The notes under the pieces were generated by a model. That model searched no databases. It had not been told where the DNA came from and was given only the letters and a program-made list of their open reading frames with translations. Of a stretch of 64,000 bases of DNA, positions 10,387 through 21,066 are shown piece by piece; position 1 is the first letter of the stretch; each line of letters begins with the position of its first letter. The position numbers were made by a program, and so were the translations under genes. Where the stretch lies: the NCBI GenBank assembly GCA_029204225.1, contig CM055105.1:16997353-17061352 (forward strand), written 5' to 3'. Origin of the DNA: Diphasiastrum complanatum (Eukaryota; Streptophyta; Lycopodiopsida; Lycopodiales; Lycopodiaceae).

Positions 10387-11200
10387 TCAGTGAACACTTT
10401 CAAGCTGAAGAAACTCTTTGAAGGCATGTTGCATAACTCCTTGGAAGGTGCTTGGTGCATCGCACAATCCAAACGACATTACACAAAAAGCATAACTCCC
10501 CCATGTAGTTGAAAAGTCAGTCTTATGTTGGTACTCTGGTGCTATTTGCACTTGGTTATATCCACTCAATTTATCAAGGAAACTGTAGGCCTTTTCTTCT
10601 ACTATTCGCTCAAGCACTCCTTCACCAAAAGGGAGAGGTAAGTGATCTTTCTTTGTGATCGCGTTAAGTCTTTTGAGATCTAAACAATGCTTAGTTTCCT
10701 GTTCTTCTTAGGCACAATCACAATTGGGGATACCCAGTCGGTATGTTCAATTTCATATACGAATCCAGTGTCTAGTAGCTTCTCCAACTCTTGTTGAATA
10801 AGCTCTGAATAATCTAGTAGCTTCTCCAACTCTAGGGTTGGCTCACTTTTGGTTCGGCACCATCGACCAATGGAATGGTGTGCTGCACTACTTCAGGTGA
10901 TATTCCATTCAAATCCTTATAGGACCATGCAAAACAATCACAGTATTCTCGTAGGAGATCTCTTAGATCGAGTAGTTCTTCAGGCGTAAGTTATTTGCCT
11001 AAATAGAGTATTTTTTCGTCTTCCCCATGAGCGGCTAGATCTAGAGGTTGGAATTTTGCAGGACCTTCATATGAACAAGAATTATCATGTAAGTTATTCG
11101 AGTCGAGTTCTTGTTGATCTTGGGGTAAGCCAATGATCACATTATCTAAGGTATAATCATGAAAGTATGCTGACACATCATGCAATGGCTCAGTTGTCGA
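10387..11200 (-). pseudogene. Ty3/gypsy reverse transcriptase remnant (element F)
   Basis: The minus strand reads the pol region before and into a gypsy reverse transcriptase: YCDCFAWSYKDLNGI, then RLNAITKKDHLPLPF, AYSFLDKLSGYNQVQIAP, KTDFSTTWGSYAFCVMSFGL and APSTFQGVMQHAF. The alignment stops just before the catalytic YxDD segment, at the border with the H3-like plus copy. Several stops and frame changes lie around 10640-10990. It is related to elements C and E but sits in the same truncated insertion as the PBS and LTR to its right. Confidence 0.88.
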
Positions 11201-11624
11201 CCCTTGATCTTGTCTCGGCGGTTTCTAATTTTTGGATGGGGAGGTGGATGTTGTGGAGACTATTTTCGATGTTTTAGATGTAGTGTTTGCTGGTTGAATC
11301 TTGATATTCATAAGTTGTGGACGATCACAACCCATCTTAGCCTTTTCCTTCATATTGGCAGGTGTTTTGGTAGTTGGTTTCTTGGATGCTACAATTCTCA
11401 TGTTGCTTGGTCCATTGAAACTCTCCTTCAATTTTTTAAAGGTCTCTCAGAATTGTAATTTTCTGTTCAAACAAGGGAATAACCTTCTAAAATAACCAAC
11501 TGGCCCAAGGAATATTCTAAGTGAATGTCGATCTTGAATACTTCTAAAGAACTTCCCTCTGGATATCTCGAATCATATTCCTTGAACCACAGAATAATAA
11601 TTTCCACGGGTTAATATCTCCTTC
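11201..11624 (-). pseudogene. Element F leader and gag/protease scraps
   Basis: Between the PBS and the pol remnant on the minus strand there is only about 420 bp, too little for gag and protease, so most of both are deleted. Short open pieces remain, for example WFKEYDSRYPEGSS near the PBS and a lysine-rich stretch at 11225-11431. No zinc knuckle or protease active site is visible. Confidence 0.45.
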
Positions 11625-11642
11625 TCCCCAGCAATGGCACCA
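11625..11642 (-). other. Element F primer-binding site (Asp-tRNA type)
   Basis: The minus strand reads TGGTGCCATTGCTGGGGA, a mildly decayed form of the TGGCGCCGTTGCCGGGGA site typical of Athila/Tat gypsy elements. It lies a few bases inside the LTR end. Confidence 0.65.
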
Positions 11643-11647
11643 AAATT

Positions 11648-12786
11648 TGACTTATGTCGTAGCTCACCGAATTACGTTATAATATATTTAATGTAGTATT
11701 TTAGATGTCATTTTCCAAATAGGGAGAATTAATGACATTATGCTCATGAAAATTGCCATTTTGCGTAAAAGATAAATAACTGGTTATTAAATGATATTTG
11801 TTTCAAGATAATGTAAGAGTATGCATAGCCATGAAACAAGCGTGTTGCAATATAAACAAAAAGAATTCGAAGATGCAGTAATATCAGAGCATTATTTTAT
11901 AATCATGTGTAAAATTTCTACATCAAAGAGATTATGTAATATAGAGACATCACTGTCTTCGGACTACATGACAGCCTCTGACTACGCCACAATCAGCCAT
12001 TCTGACAAAGACAGAGGAGTGAGCACTATAAGCAGAAGATTGAAATTGTAACTCCCAAGGTATTGACGATTTGTGGATTAATTGATGGACTTATAAGAAA
12101 AAAGGTCACTGATTAAAAGATAATCCTAGAAGATTTGAATTCATGCGACCAGTCTTTCTGATAAGATTGTAAGATATCTTAAAAGACATGAATGATGATG
12201 AAATGAAAATACCACTTGTTTGTACGAAATTACTGACGCGTGCATTCATGTGAATGAAGAATCCACATTAATTGATTCTATAATGAATACATGTAAATCG
12301 AAATCTGTAGAAAAAATAGTAATAATTCTTCCACAGAGAACACGATGCAAGTTTAAAATAATCAAACTAATATCAGTGTCTTCTATCGCGATTTTATCTG
12401 ATCTATGTACTAATAGAACAATATTAGTTTTGATTAAATATGCATGCGGAAATTATATGCGGAAGTAAAAGACAACTCAAGACTATCTAGACAATAAGAA
12501 ACTATTGATCAAAAACAAATTTTTATAACTCTGAATCTGATTCATCAATATACATCTCTTGTTGTCTTATCTCGCTGTTGTGTCTCTGATTGAGTGAGTA
12601 TGTTACAACGAGTAGTGCACATGTATTTATATTGCTACAAGATAGGTCCTTTGGCCTTTTATTTACAGGTCTTTTGGCCTTTCAATGCTGTAACAGTAGA
12701 TATCTAATCGTTTACAACGGTTGATATTCAAATAGACGCTTTGTTTCCATGCCAAAATAAAATTTGTTCGCGAATAATTCGTGACA
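11648..12786 (-). repeat. Element F 5' LTR
   Basis: The sequence just outside the PBS ends in CA (minus strand). It contains a promoter-like TATAAATACATGTGCAC at about 12618-12634. The upstream end is probably the TGTCACGAATT at 12786, or an alternative TG at 12822. The 3' LTR is lost, so the outer border cannot be verified by pair or target duplication. Confidence 0.5.
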
Positions 12787-12939
12787 GTTCATCTCTTCGT
12801 TTTAGCTTCATGTTTCGCGACATTTGTCTCTTCACGATATTTTCAATTGGGCAAGCATTTTAGGAAGTGCTATAGGTCAAATATGTGTGTCCATACTATA
12901 ATGATAGAAGATCGATTTCAGTATATTTGACAAATTTGT

Positions 12940-13980
12940 GATCTTCAAAACTCACTTGGTACCAAGATCAAGAAACTAAGATTCAATGGAGGATGAGAGT
13001 GCACCTCAAATTGATTCCAAGAGTTTTGTGAACAACATGGCATAAAAGAAGAGATCTATTTTCCTACCTCAAGAAAATGGAGTTGTTGAAAGAAAGAATC
13101 ATACCCTATGTGAGTGTGCCAAGGCAAGGATGTGGGATTCTTCTCTATCTAGATATTTTTGGGGTGAAGCAGTTTCATGCTAACTAAATGTGTGATAGAT
13201 TGCCTATGATAGAAGGTCAAACACGATTTGAGATGTTTTTTGAGGAGAAACTAAATGTTAAATTTTAAGGATATTTGGACCCACATGCTTTGTGCATATA
13301 CCTTTGAGTATGAGGATTGAAGAAGATCTATCTTCAATGAAAGGCATAATGGTAGAGTATAGCTTATCAAGAAAAGCCTATGGAGTTTTAATTCCTTCTA
13401 CAAGAAAGTTAGCTGTTAGTGGAGATGTAAATCTTCATGAAGGAAAAATGTGTAAGCTTGATGAAGGATCTTCAAATTAGCCCGTTATACAAGCAATTGA
13501 AAAATATAAAGAGGATTCAAGTGAAAAGGAAAGAACAAGTCAAGATCTCCAAGGAGGTGTTCAAGAATAAAGATGGAGCCAACAAGGCTCACATACATTG
13601 ACAAAGGGGAATAAAATTGAGAAAGGTAACTTCTCTCATGCCTTTATCAATTATTTTACTAAATCATCATGTGTACAAGATGCTTAGAAATCTAGAGGTT
13701 GGCATGATGCAATGATCTTGAACTATAATGCATTTGATTGAAATTGGAACTTGGGAACTTTTAGATCATCCATATAAGAGAGTTATTGGTTGTAAGTGGG
13801 TGTTTAGGACAAAATAAATTCAATATGATATTTTATTAAAGTTTAAAGCTAGGTTTTGTGCAAAAGGTTATGCTCAAACAAAGGGAACATATTATGAAGA
13901 GGATACTTTTGCACTCATGGCAAACATAACAACAACTATGGAGTCATAGGATGTCATTTATGGAAGGTCATGAGCCTCAT
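12940..13980 (+). pseudogene. Ty1/copia integrase to RT remnant (copia-3)
   Basis: Heavily mutated plus-strand copia pol. Recognisable pieces are the integrase stretch PQENGVVERKNHTLCECAKA (about 13070-13125), the connection domain (DPHALCIYL, SRKAYGVLIPSTRKLAV near 13360-13420), and the start of the RT (KRVIGCKWVFRTK, then KARFCAKGYAQTKG near 13780-13890). Many stops and frameshifts are present. RT catalytic motifs are absent. Both ends are lost in AT-rich sequence. Confidence 0.8.
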
Positions 13981-15136
13981 GATTTGTAAAAATAATTAAC
14001 ATTCTTAAATCATTATTAAGATCATCTTTGTTAATGTCATATATCAAGAATACTTAGATTTGCCTTTTCTACAAATCTATGCCCTTTTTTTGAGTTTTAG
14101 TCTCTTTAAAGTATAAAGAGTATAAAAGGCTTTAGAAATGTGTGAAGAGATTGAAAGCACGAATGCACCAATATCAAGAATCCTAATGCTTTCCATTTAA
14201 TTGTCTTCATAAAAGTTATTCTGGACATTTTGAGTTACATTAAATCTTATTGCCAAAGGACCATTATGACACATGAGAGATTGGATATGTGGAAGACGAT
14301 TTAAGCTTTACTTGACATATTACTTATACAAACTTGACAATTTAGATTAGCTCGAAAATGTTGATAAAAAAAAATAGGCAACTTAGGCTTTTGAAAATTT
14401 AGCAACAATAAACAACATATATTTTTTAGTGCAAGTTTGATTAAAACAAAATTACTCTACAATTCTATCACATGTGCTTGTTTTGTTCTTAGGAAACATA
14501 GTATGAGATCAATGACTAATAAAAGAGAATATTTAGATCTCGTTAATGATGATCACGTGGCCATCATCTTTAATGGAGGGATACAAAAAGTATGTCGAGA
14601 GATTCTCAAAAGATTCTCAAAATTATGCTAGAAAGATTCTAGAAAGTTTCGCAAAACTTTCTCCAAGGATCCTAAAAATAATACAGAGACTCTCGAAAAT
14701 TTTAGCAACATACTAGAAAATTTCTCGAAAAACTGGAGAAAATGCTAGAAAAGATTCTAGAAAAATTCTCAAAAACTATTTACGAAAATTTGATTAACAA
14801 ATTGAGTGTCGTGAAAAAATTTCGAAAAGTTCTCGAAAATACTTTAAAAATGATATTGAAAGATTGAGAGAAGTCAATTTGCTTTCTCTAGAGGTGGTGC
14901 CAATATCCCCGAGGCCATAATGCGTTTTGAATGGTAATTTACCTTTTATTAGAAGATTTATCAACAGACATGTTGTGAGAACATTAAGGGTACAAGTCTT
15001 TGTTTATTACTCTAATAATCAAGAACTTCATCCTCATAAGAATATCATCGATGACATGAACAATTTGCTACATTTGTGTGAGATGATGGTGACGAGAATT
15101 TTAAAATGCTTGTTATGAGATATCTTGAAGCATAAC
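13981..15136. other. AT-rich non-coding DNA with AGAAAATTCTCGAAAA-like reiteration
   Basis: No gene is supported. From about 14590 to 14870 short motifs of the form TTCTAGAAA / TTCTCGAAAA recur about ten times in imperfect order, giving a simple-repeat-like stretch. The 5-bp ATACT at 15137-15141 is the left target duplication of element A. Confidence 0.45.
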
Positions 15137-15141
15137 ATACT

Positions 15142-16060
15142 TGTTGTAAAGCTGACTCGGGTGCACCCAGCGTGCCCTGTAAGACTCAAAGGGGTGACAC
15201 TCTCTAAGGTCCCAGAGCAAGTTAGAACGTCAAGGACTGAGCCTCCGACCTGTGGTGAGCCAGTCAAGTAGTCACAAGTCATGAGCTAGCTCTGGAGCTC
15301 GAGTCATGGCCTAGTCAGGAAAGCAAGTTGATTCGGCCGCCGGGACGGCTCCCGGGACCCATGTCCGGGAGCCAGACTGATTCTGCCAGGCTTGCCAGGC
15401 TTAATCAGCAAAATAAAAACTAAGTCCTAAAAAGCGTGCTTTACCAGAAAGCACTATGTTTCAAACCAGAGGGGGTGCGCCGAATCACAACAGAACTATA
15501 GGGAGAGTCCGGCAGACAGAAACTTAGGCAGCTCAACCAGCGCCAGGAATCCACTCGCCAGGTCTCAGCTCCCTCTACCAGCACGAGCCAGGCACAATGC
15601 CCAGCACGTGTTGGTGGCCCCGAGACCGGTCAGTCTATGTATGAATGTAACCTCTTCCAAATCTAATAAAGTTGATCCTTGGGGATGATTACCATTTCGG
15701 TTTCGCCTCCGGGACTGGTCCAAGTGGAAGGACCCTTACTACAATCTTTTTGCATCGCTGGCGCCTAAGGGTCCCTGTCATCGACATGGGGCTTGCCGCT
15801 ATGCCAATTGGTCAGTTTGGCGACCACTATGCCTTGGGTTTCATGTGTGGCTTGTCTTTGCCTTTGGTTACCTTTTGGGGACGGATTCTGAGTTGGCTTT
15901 CGGGTTGGTTGGGATTCCAGTTTTCTTAAGTCTGAATGGTTAAGCTTGTTACGTTTCTGAGTTGGCTTTTACGTAAGTGCATGATGGATGAATGTTAGAC
16001 TTAAACGCGTGTTGGGGAAACCGCTCAAGTCCCAACGCCCTTTGAGGCGCCGGCGCAACA
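15142..16060 (+). repeat. Element A 5' LTR
   Basis: A 919-bp terminal repeat from TGTTGTAAAG to GCGCAACA. Its first ~400 bp and last ~40 bp match the 3' LTR; about 465 bp in the middle are present only here. The PBS starts two bases downstream. Confidence 0.92.
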
Positions 16061-16062
16061 TG

Positions 16063-16075
16063 TGGTATCAGAGCC
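16063..16075 (+). other. Element A primer-binding site
   Basis: TGGTATCAGAGCC directly after the 5' LTR is complementary to the 3' end of plant initiator methionine tRNA, the usual primer for minus-strand synthesis. Confidence 0.9.
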
Positions 16076-16891
16076 GACTAGCCGGTCAGCTACGCAAGTC
16101 TCACAGGGATGGCCACGTTTTGGGATTTGTCAGGACAATCGTTGCGCAAGGTGCTGCCCACAGTGTAAGCACGGGTGCATCCACGGTCGGGGTGGTCGGC
16201 AGAACGGGGGACTTGATGAGTCAAAGTGCTGCCCTCGAGGTGTAAACACGGTCAGTTCTCGCGGTTTGGGCCTGGCGGTGTCTGCACGTAGGACGGATGA
16301 GGCAAAGTGCTGCCTAGGTAGGTGAAAGCACGGTCTGTACCTTGTGGGGTGCGGGGCGACATATTCAAACTGTACGGGTTAACCATTGATACAGAGATGC
16401 TTCTCAAATTCGGGTGTAAAGCATGGGTGGTTAGCTGCCGGTGCGGGATAGCTGCCAATCGTTTAGCTATAAGGGCTATCGACCAAAAAGTGGTGGGGCG
16501 TGACTGAGGCAATGTGCTGCTTAATGGTGAAAGCACAGATGGTTGGATGGATGTTTCCCCTTGGGCTAATTCTGTGATAGATTTGTGTGGGCGCGGCTAG
16601 GCAAAGGTCCTACGTCCGGTCTCAGGGGGGTTTGTGGCTTGAGAGGGATCCTCTGTGTTTGCTTTGGTTGGTATGTTCCGTTTGTTGTGTGCTTGCTTGG
16701 ACACAAATGACCTGGTTCCTACTTGGCTCTCAGGTGATGTGGGCGTGCTAAGTTTGAGGAAGGGATATTTTCATTGAAGCTGATTTAATAAAGAAGAAAA
16801 GAGAGCTGTGGGGCCCGACCGACAGAAGGGAGAGCTTCAAATATAAAAAGGATTGAGGCGATAATCTATTGGAAGTACACCTCTGACTATA
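16076..16891 (+). other. Element A leader with repeated GTGCT...AGCAC hairpins
   Basis: Untranslated leader between PBS and gag. The motif GTGCTGCC followed about 10-15 bases later by (A)AGCACGG occurs four times, starting near 16151, 16226, 16317 and 16514 (the second has AACACGG). Each can form a short hairpin. The same motif is tandemly amplified in the leader of element B1 and survives once at the start of B4. Confidence 0.6.
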
Positions 16892-19103
16892 ATGGAGGAC
16901 CATCTTGAAGAGTTACGAGCATTGACGGACGGAGAAGAGCTGGCTCGAGAATATAGCTCTCGCATGCATCGAGATGGCACCAGGTCCAAGTCGAGAAAGA
17001 AAGAGCGTATGCACTCCACAGTGGCGTCTCTCCAAGAAGAGATGGGTGGCCCTTCTGAACCTACACCAAGAGATGAACCCTTGCTAGAGGCGCAACAGGA
17101 CCTCTTTGAAGTGAAGATGCGGCAATACTTATCAAGCGCAATGACGGCTATGCTTAGCGAGGTGAAGAAGGATAGAGAAATCGAAAGGAAAGAATGGCAA
17201 ACATCCTTGCGAACCATGAATCTTACTCAATTTACCTTGCTAGAGAAATGAGAGACGGGCTAACACAGCTTGAAGCCAGGTTTGAAGAGTTGAAAGCAAC
17301 TAGGGGGAATGCAGTGGCGCCTCCTCCACAGATACCAAGAGAACCACGAGCGCGAAACACGGAGGGCCCAAGGAAGACTGCCAAAGTGAAAGCACCACCT
17401 ACTTTCAAAGGAGAGCGTGACATTCGAGTTGTGGAAGATTGGTTGTTTCACATGGACCATTACTTCCATCTGATGAACACTCCTAAGGAAGAAAGCACTG
17501 ACTTGGCATTAGCATATTTTGAGGGCTACACTACAAGTTGGTACCAGATGGCAAGTATGCATTTTCAAACATGGGACGCATTCAAAGCCGCGTTACGAGA
17601 GGAGTTCATACCGAAGGATTCACACATGAGATTGAGGACAAAATTATCGGGGCTCAAACAGAAAGGGTCATTGCGAGAGTACCTCAATAAATTCAGACAA
17701 AGTGTATGGGTTCTTGAAGATATGTCCGAGGCGGACAAAACTCATTACCTATTGTCTGGAATGCAATCTTGGACCCGGCGTGCGATAGACAGCTACATGC
17801 CCCATGATTTCAATTCAACTATTCGAGCGGCTGAAATGGTTTGTGATTATGAGAGCACATTGGCACCAGCTGCTCCCGCAACCTCAACAAGAGTATTTAT
17901 GGATCCAGACCGAGTCCGATCTTCTTTTCAAGGGGGGACTCAGCTCCAAATGGCAACCAAGCCTTGTGTAGCGTGAACAAATTCCCAACAAAAACAGGGT
18001 TTGCCAACCAAGGCAACAATGGAGGGAACATGTTCCAGAGAAGAAACAATATTGGACCTTCAACTAGTCACAACAACAGCTCACCAACAGTGGGCAGTTC
18101 CATGCATTGCTTTAACTGTCATCAGCAAGGTCACTCTTGGAGGTCATGCCCCAAACCATTGAATAAGCAAATCATGGCTGCCATTGAAGGATTTGATAGG
18201 ATGGAGAGAGAGGCATTTGATCAAGAAGATGGTGAACAGGATGAGGAAGAGGACCCAGAAACCGATTTGACGGAGTCTGACCTGAATGCCTTGCAACAGA
18301 TAGGGGCACTTGCGGCGTATCGTGAACATCTTATGGCGACTCCTACGAGAGGATCCAAGTTATTGTACCTGAAAGGCTGTATTCAAGGCAGGATCATTTA
18401 CTTCATGGTAGACCTGGGGGCGTCACATAACTACTTGTCAGAAAAACTGACAGGAGAATTGGACATCCAATGTGAAGAAAATGTGACTCCTATTTGTGTG
18501 GAGACCGCGAAAGGTACAATGACCACTTGTAGATTGGCAACCAACTTACCAATCTCTCTGGGAGCCTGGAAGAATAGACTAACGTTCACAATCTTGAAGA
18601 TGGATGCCTTCGACGCTATTTTGGGATTAAGCTGGTTTAACGAACATGTGGTGGCCTTCTTGGCAAAAGGGGTTAACCTTGTGTTATTATATAATGGCAA
18701 GAGACCTTGTGTCGTCAGAGCTGTGCCAGGGGACCAAGTAGAAAAGAACGACACAAATGAACCTGAGCCAACCATTCCTCCCAATCTCATTCACCTATTT
18801 AACGAAGGATAGCCAACAGTGACAGACCAACTGACACGGGAACAAATGGAGCCAACATTGCCTATAGTCTCTACATCAAAGGTGAATTTAAGTGCCGATG
18901 CAGAGCTCAAGGAGCTCACCTTGTGTGACCAAGCGAAAGCTCACTTCTTTAACGAAGGACATCCAACAGTGACAAACCAGCTGACGCGAGGTCAAATGGA
19001 GCCAACATTGCCTGCAGTTTCTACATCAAAGGTGAATCTAAGTGTCGATGCAGAGCTCAAGGAGCTCAACCTGGACGACCAAACGAAATGTCTAGAGTCC
19101 TAG
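16892..19103 (+). pseudogene. Element A gag-protease polyprotein
   Basis: This encodes capsid/nucleocapsid and an aspartic protease for particle assembly. From ATG 16892 there is a charged, heptad-rich N-terminal part, then a frameshift near 17236. The gag domain follows (VEDWLFHMDHYFHLM, WDAFKAALREEFIP, LREYLNKFRQSVWVL at 17400-17720). A second frameshift lies near 17960, and then a CCHC zinc knuckle CFNCHQQGHSWRSC (about 18106-18147). The retropepsin-like region has MVDLGASHNYLSE near 18406 and AILGLSWFNEH near 18620. The active-site triplet reads DLG where DSG or DTG is expected, so the enzyme is probably dead. A stop at 18810 precedes in-frame continuation to 19103 through two 150-bp tandem repeats. 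Nothing after it resembles RT or integrase. Confidence 0.9.
18801..19083 (+). repeat. 150-bp tandem duplication at the end of element A gag-protease
   Basis: Two copies starting with AACGAAGGA at 18801 and 18951, in the same reading frame (QMEPTLPIVSTSKVNLS and QMEPTLPAVSTSKVNLS). The second unit has CAT where the first has the TAG stop, showing the stop is a later mutation. Confidence 0.85.
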
Positions 19104-19470
19104 GGGACTCGTCCAGATGTGCGACGAAAACGACATATCTGAGGCTTAAGGGAGCCGTAAGTACCTTTTTCTTTCATGTTAATAAAGTAAGCCGCATTTC
19201 TCATCGAGGAGTGAGCTTCAGTCTAATGTCTAAGTGCAGCAGCTTCACACAGATTTTACGTAAGTGAACTAGATCCACACTTTTCCTGTGCTAGGTGTAA
19301 AACACAATATCATTACTCCGCTTTACAGTTGGTTTCCTTTGGCCGGTGAATCAAGCTCGTGCCCTTGTATATGTGACTAAAGTCTGGCCGGTGAATTAAG
19401 CTCGTGCCATGAGTCTTAGGTTCTAGTTTGGCCCTGATGAGGACATTAGCTTTCTCAAACGAGGAGAGGA
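19104..19470 (+). other. Element A 3' untranslated region and polypurine tract
   Basis: Non-coding. A GGCCGGTGAATCAAGCTCGT-type segment occurs twice, about 19340 and 19386. GAGGAGAGGA at 19461-19470 lies directly before the 3' LTR and is the plus-strand primer. Confidence 0.7.
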
Positions 19471-19921
19471 TGTTGTAAAGCTGACTCGGGTGCACCCAGC
19501 GTGCCCTGTAAGACTCAAAGGGGTGACACTCTCTAAGGTCCCAGAGCAAGTTAGAACGTCAAGGACTGAGCCTCCGACCTGTGGTGAGCCAGTCAAGTAG
19601 TCACAAAGTCATGAGCTAGCTCTGGAGCTCGAGTCATGGCCTAGTCATGAAAGCAAGTTGATTCGGCCGCCGGGACGGCTCCCGGGACCCATGTCCGGGA
19701 GCCAGACTGATTTTGCCAGGCTTGCCAGGCTTAATCAGCAAAATAAAAACTAAGTCCTAAAAAGCGTGCTTTACCAGAAAGCACTATGTTTCAAACCAGA
19801 GGGGGTGCGCCGAATCACAGCAGAACTATAGGGGGAGTCCGACAGACAAAAACTTGGGCAGCTCAACCAGCGCCAGGGAAACTGCTCAAGTCCCAGCGCC
19901 CTTTGAGGCGCCGGCGCAACA
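19471..19921 (+). repeat. Element A 3' LTR, internally shortened
   Basis: A 451-bp copy of the LTR with the same two ends as 15142-16060. The middle ~465 bp are missing, between GCGCCAGG and the CTGCTCAAGTCC near the end. The right target duplication ATACT follows at 19922-19926. Confidence 0.92.
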
Positions 19922-19926
19922 ATACT

Positions 19927-20953
19927 CTAGTCATCATCTTTTCAAAGTGCATGCCTTTTAAGTCCTTTTCAAGGGTGGAAACAGTTTTCGAAAAAGCATA
20001 TTGTCGTACATTTCAATAAATTTGTGCGAATGAATCAAATAATGGCCATGTACCATGTATTGCCAAAATATAGTGCATGTTTCTTTAACTATCGTGACCA
20101 CTTGTTATTTACGATCATTTGTACTTGTACTGCAAGATACTTGTCTCAATGTTAAGTAGTCCAATAGGCATCTAGTTTGAAGAGAATTTCTGGACATGCA
20201 TGAGTGCTTATGTTAATTAGATACCATGGGTACCTCTCAAATAAGACATATATGATACCCTACATTATTATTACATGTGGAGATGGATATCTAGGCCTAA
20301 ATCAAGGTGCAAGCATGGGAAAAAGGGCACCTAGGGGATTAAGCTCTAGAATTAAAATGATTGCCCATGCTCAAATGCCTAAGTAAAAAAATGTCATAAG
20401 AGTTATTTCAAAAAGTGAAGTGGTTGTTGTAAAGATTTGTGAATCATTGTAGAAGGTTCTAGTAAGTAGCCTCAACCTTGTTTGGTGTACTTAATACTAG
20501 ATAGAATAATATGCATGTATTCTTTCAATCAAGAATCTACGCATGATGGTGATAATTAGGCAAACTTTTTGGAACCTCTCCGATTTTCCCAACTATAGTT
20601 GCATAGTTGCATCGCATGATAGAACATTGTATCACAACCAAGAGAGAGAATTTATGAGTTGCATGAATAGTGGTTTTGGACGTGTATGTGTCTTGGTGAC
20701 TTACATATAGTTCATAATTGCTTAAAGCTTTTACCATTTTCCGAGAATTGGTGTGCAATTTTCCTTCGTCAAAATAGTCGGCATGTGATGCACAAACAAC
20801 TATGACCTAAAAATGAGCATGCTTCATTTTCCATTTTAAGCTTAGCATATATCCCATCTTTCGTCTTCTTTATGTTTTATCTTTTTCTTACCTGTAATAA
20901 AATCACAATTGATGGACTGCCTAATGCAATTGTGGCAATAAATCGAATTGTCA
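19927..20953. other. Non-coding flank
   Basis: AT-rich DNA; I see no gene, LTR or repeat in it. Confidence 0.45.
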
Positions 20954-20967
20954 TACAAGAGAAAATG

Positions 20968-21052
20968 CTTCTTGGTTTTCAAGGGGAGGTTCGAACCTGA
21001 GACCAAAGAAACTTTGGATGTCAAGCTAACCAACTGAGCCAACCCCATGGTC
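20968..21052 (-). mobile_element. Very short tRNA-derived SINE, copy 1
   Basis: The minus strand reads GGGGTTGGCTCAGTTGGTTA..., with a perfect RNA polymerase III A box (TGGCTCAGTTGG at 21030-21041) and B box (GGTTCGAACC at 20988-20997), and ends ACCAAGAAG. It is flanked by a perfect 14-bp direct repeat, TACAAGAGAAAATG, at 20954-20967 and 21053-21066, the signature of LINE-type retroposition. The insert is only 85 bp: a tRNA-like head and about 15 bases of tail with no poly(A). A second copy with its own 14-bp target duplication is at 53991-54072. Confidence 0.85.
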
Positions 21053-21066
21053 TACAAGAGAAAATG

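Larger units (their letters stand above)
15142..19921 (+). mobile_element. Gypsy element A: complete, gag-protease-only LTR retrotransposon
   Basis: This 4780-bp element is bounded by LTRs that start TGTTGTAAAGCTGACTC and end GGCGCCGGCGCAACA. It is flanked by a perfect 5-bp target duplication, ATACT, at 15137-15141 and 19922-19926. It has an initiator-Met PBS next to the 5' LTR and a purine tract before the 3' LTR. Aligned parts of the two LTRs differ at roughly 9 of about 450 positions, suggesting a fairly recent insertion. The inside encodes gag and a protease but no reverse transcriptase, RNase H or integrase. It must therefore have moved with enzymes supplied by another element. This is a non-autonomous, TR-GAG-like layout. 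Confidence 0.92.

Noticed and set aside
20968-21052. A functional tRNA gene
   Set aside because: A and B boxes are present, but the anticodon arm and acceptor stem are irregular, and a 14-bp target duplication plus a second copy show it is a retroposed SINE.
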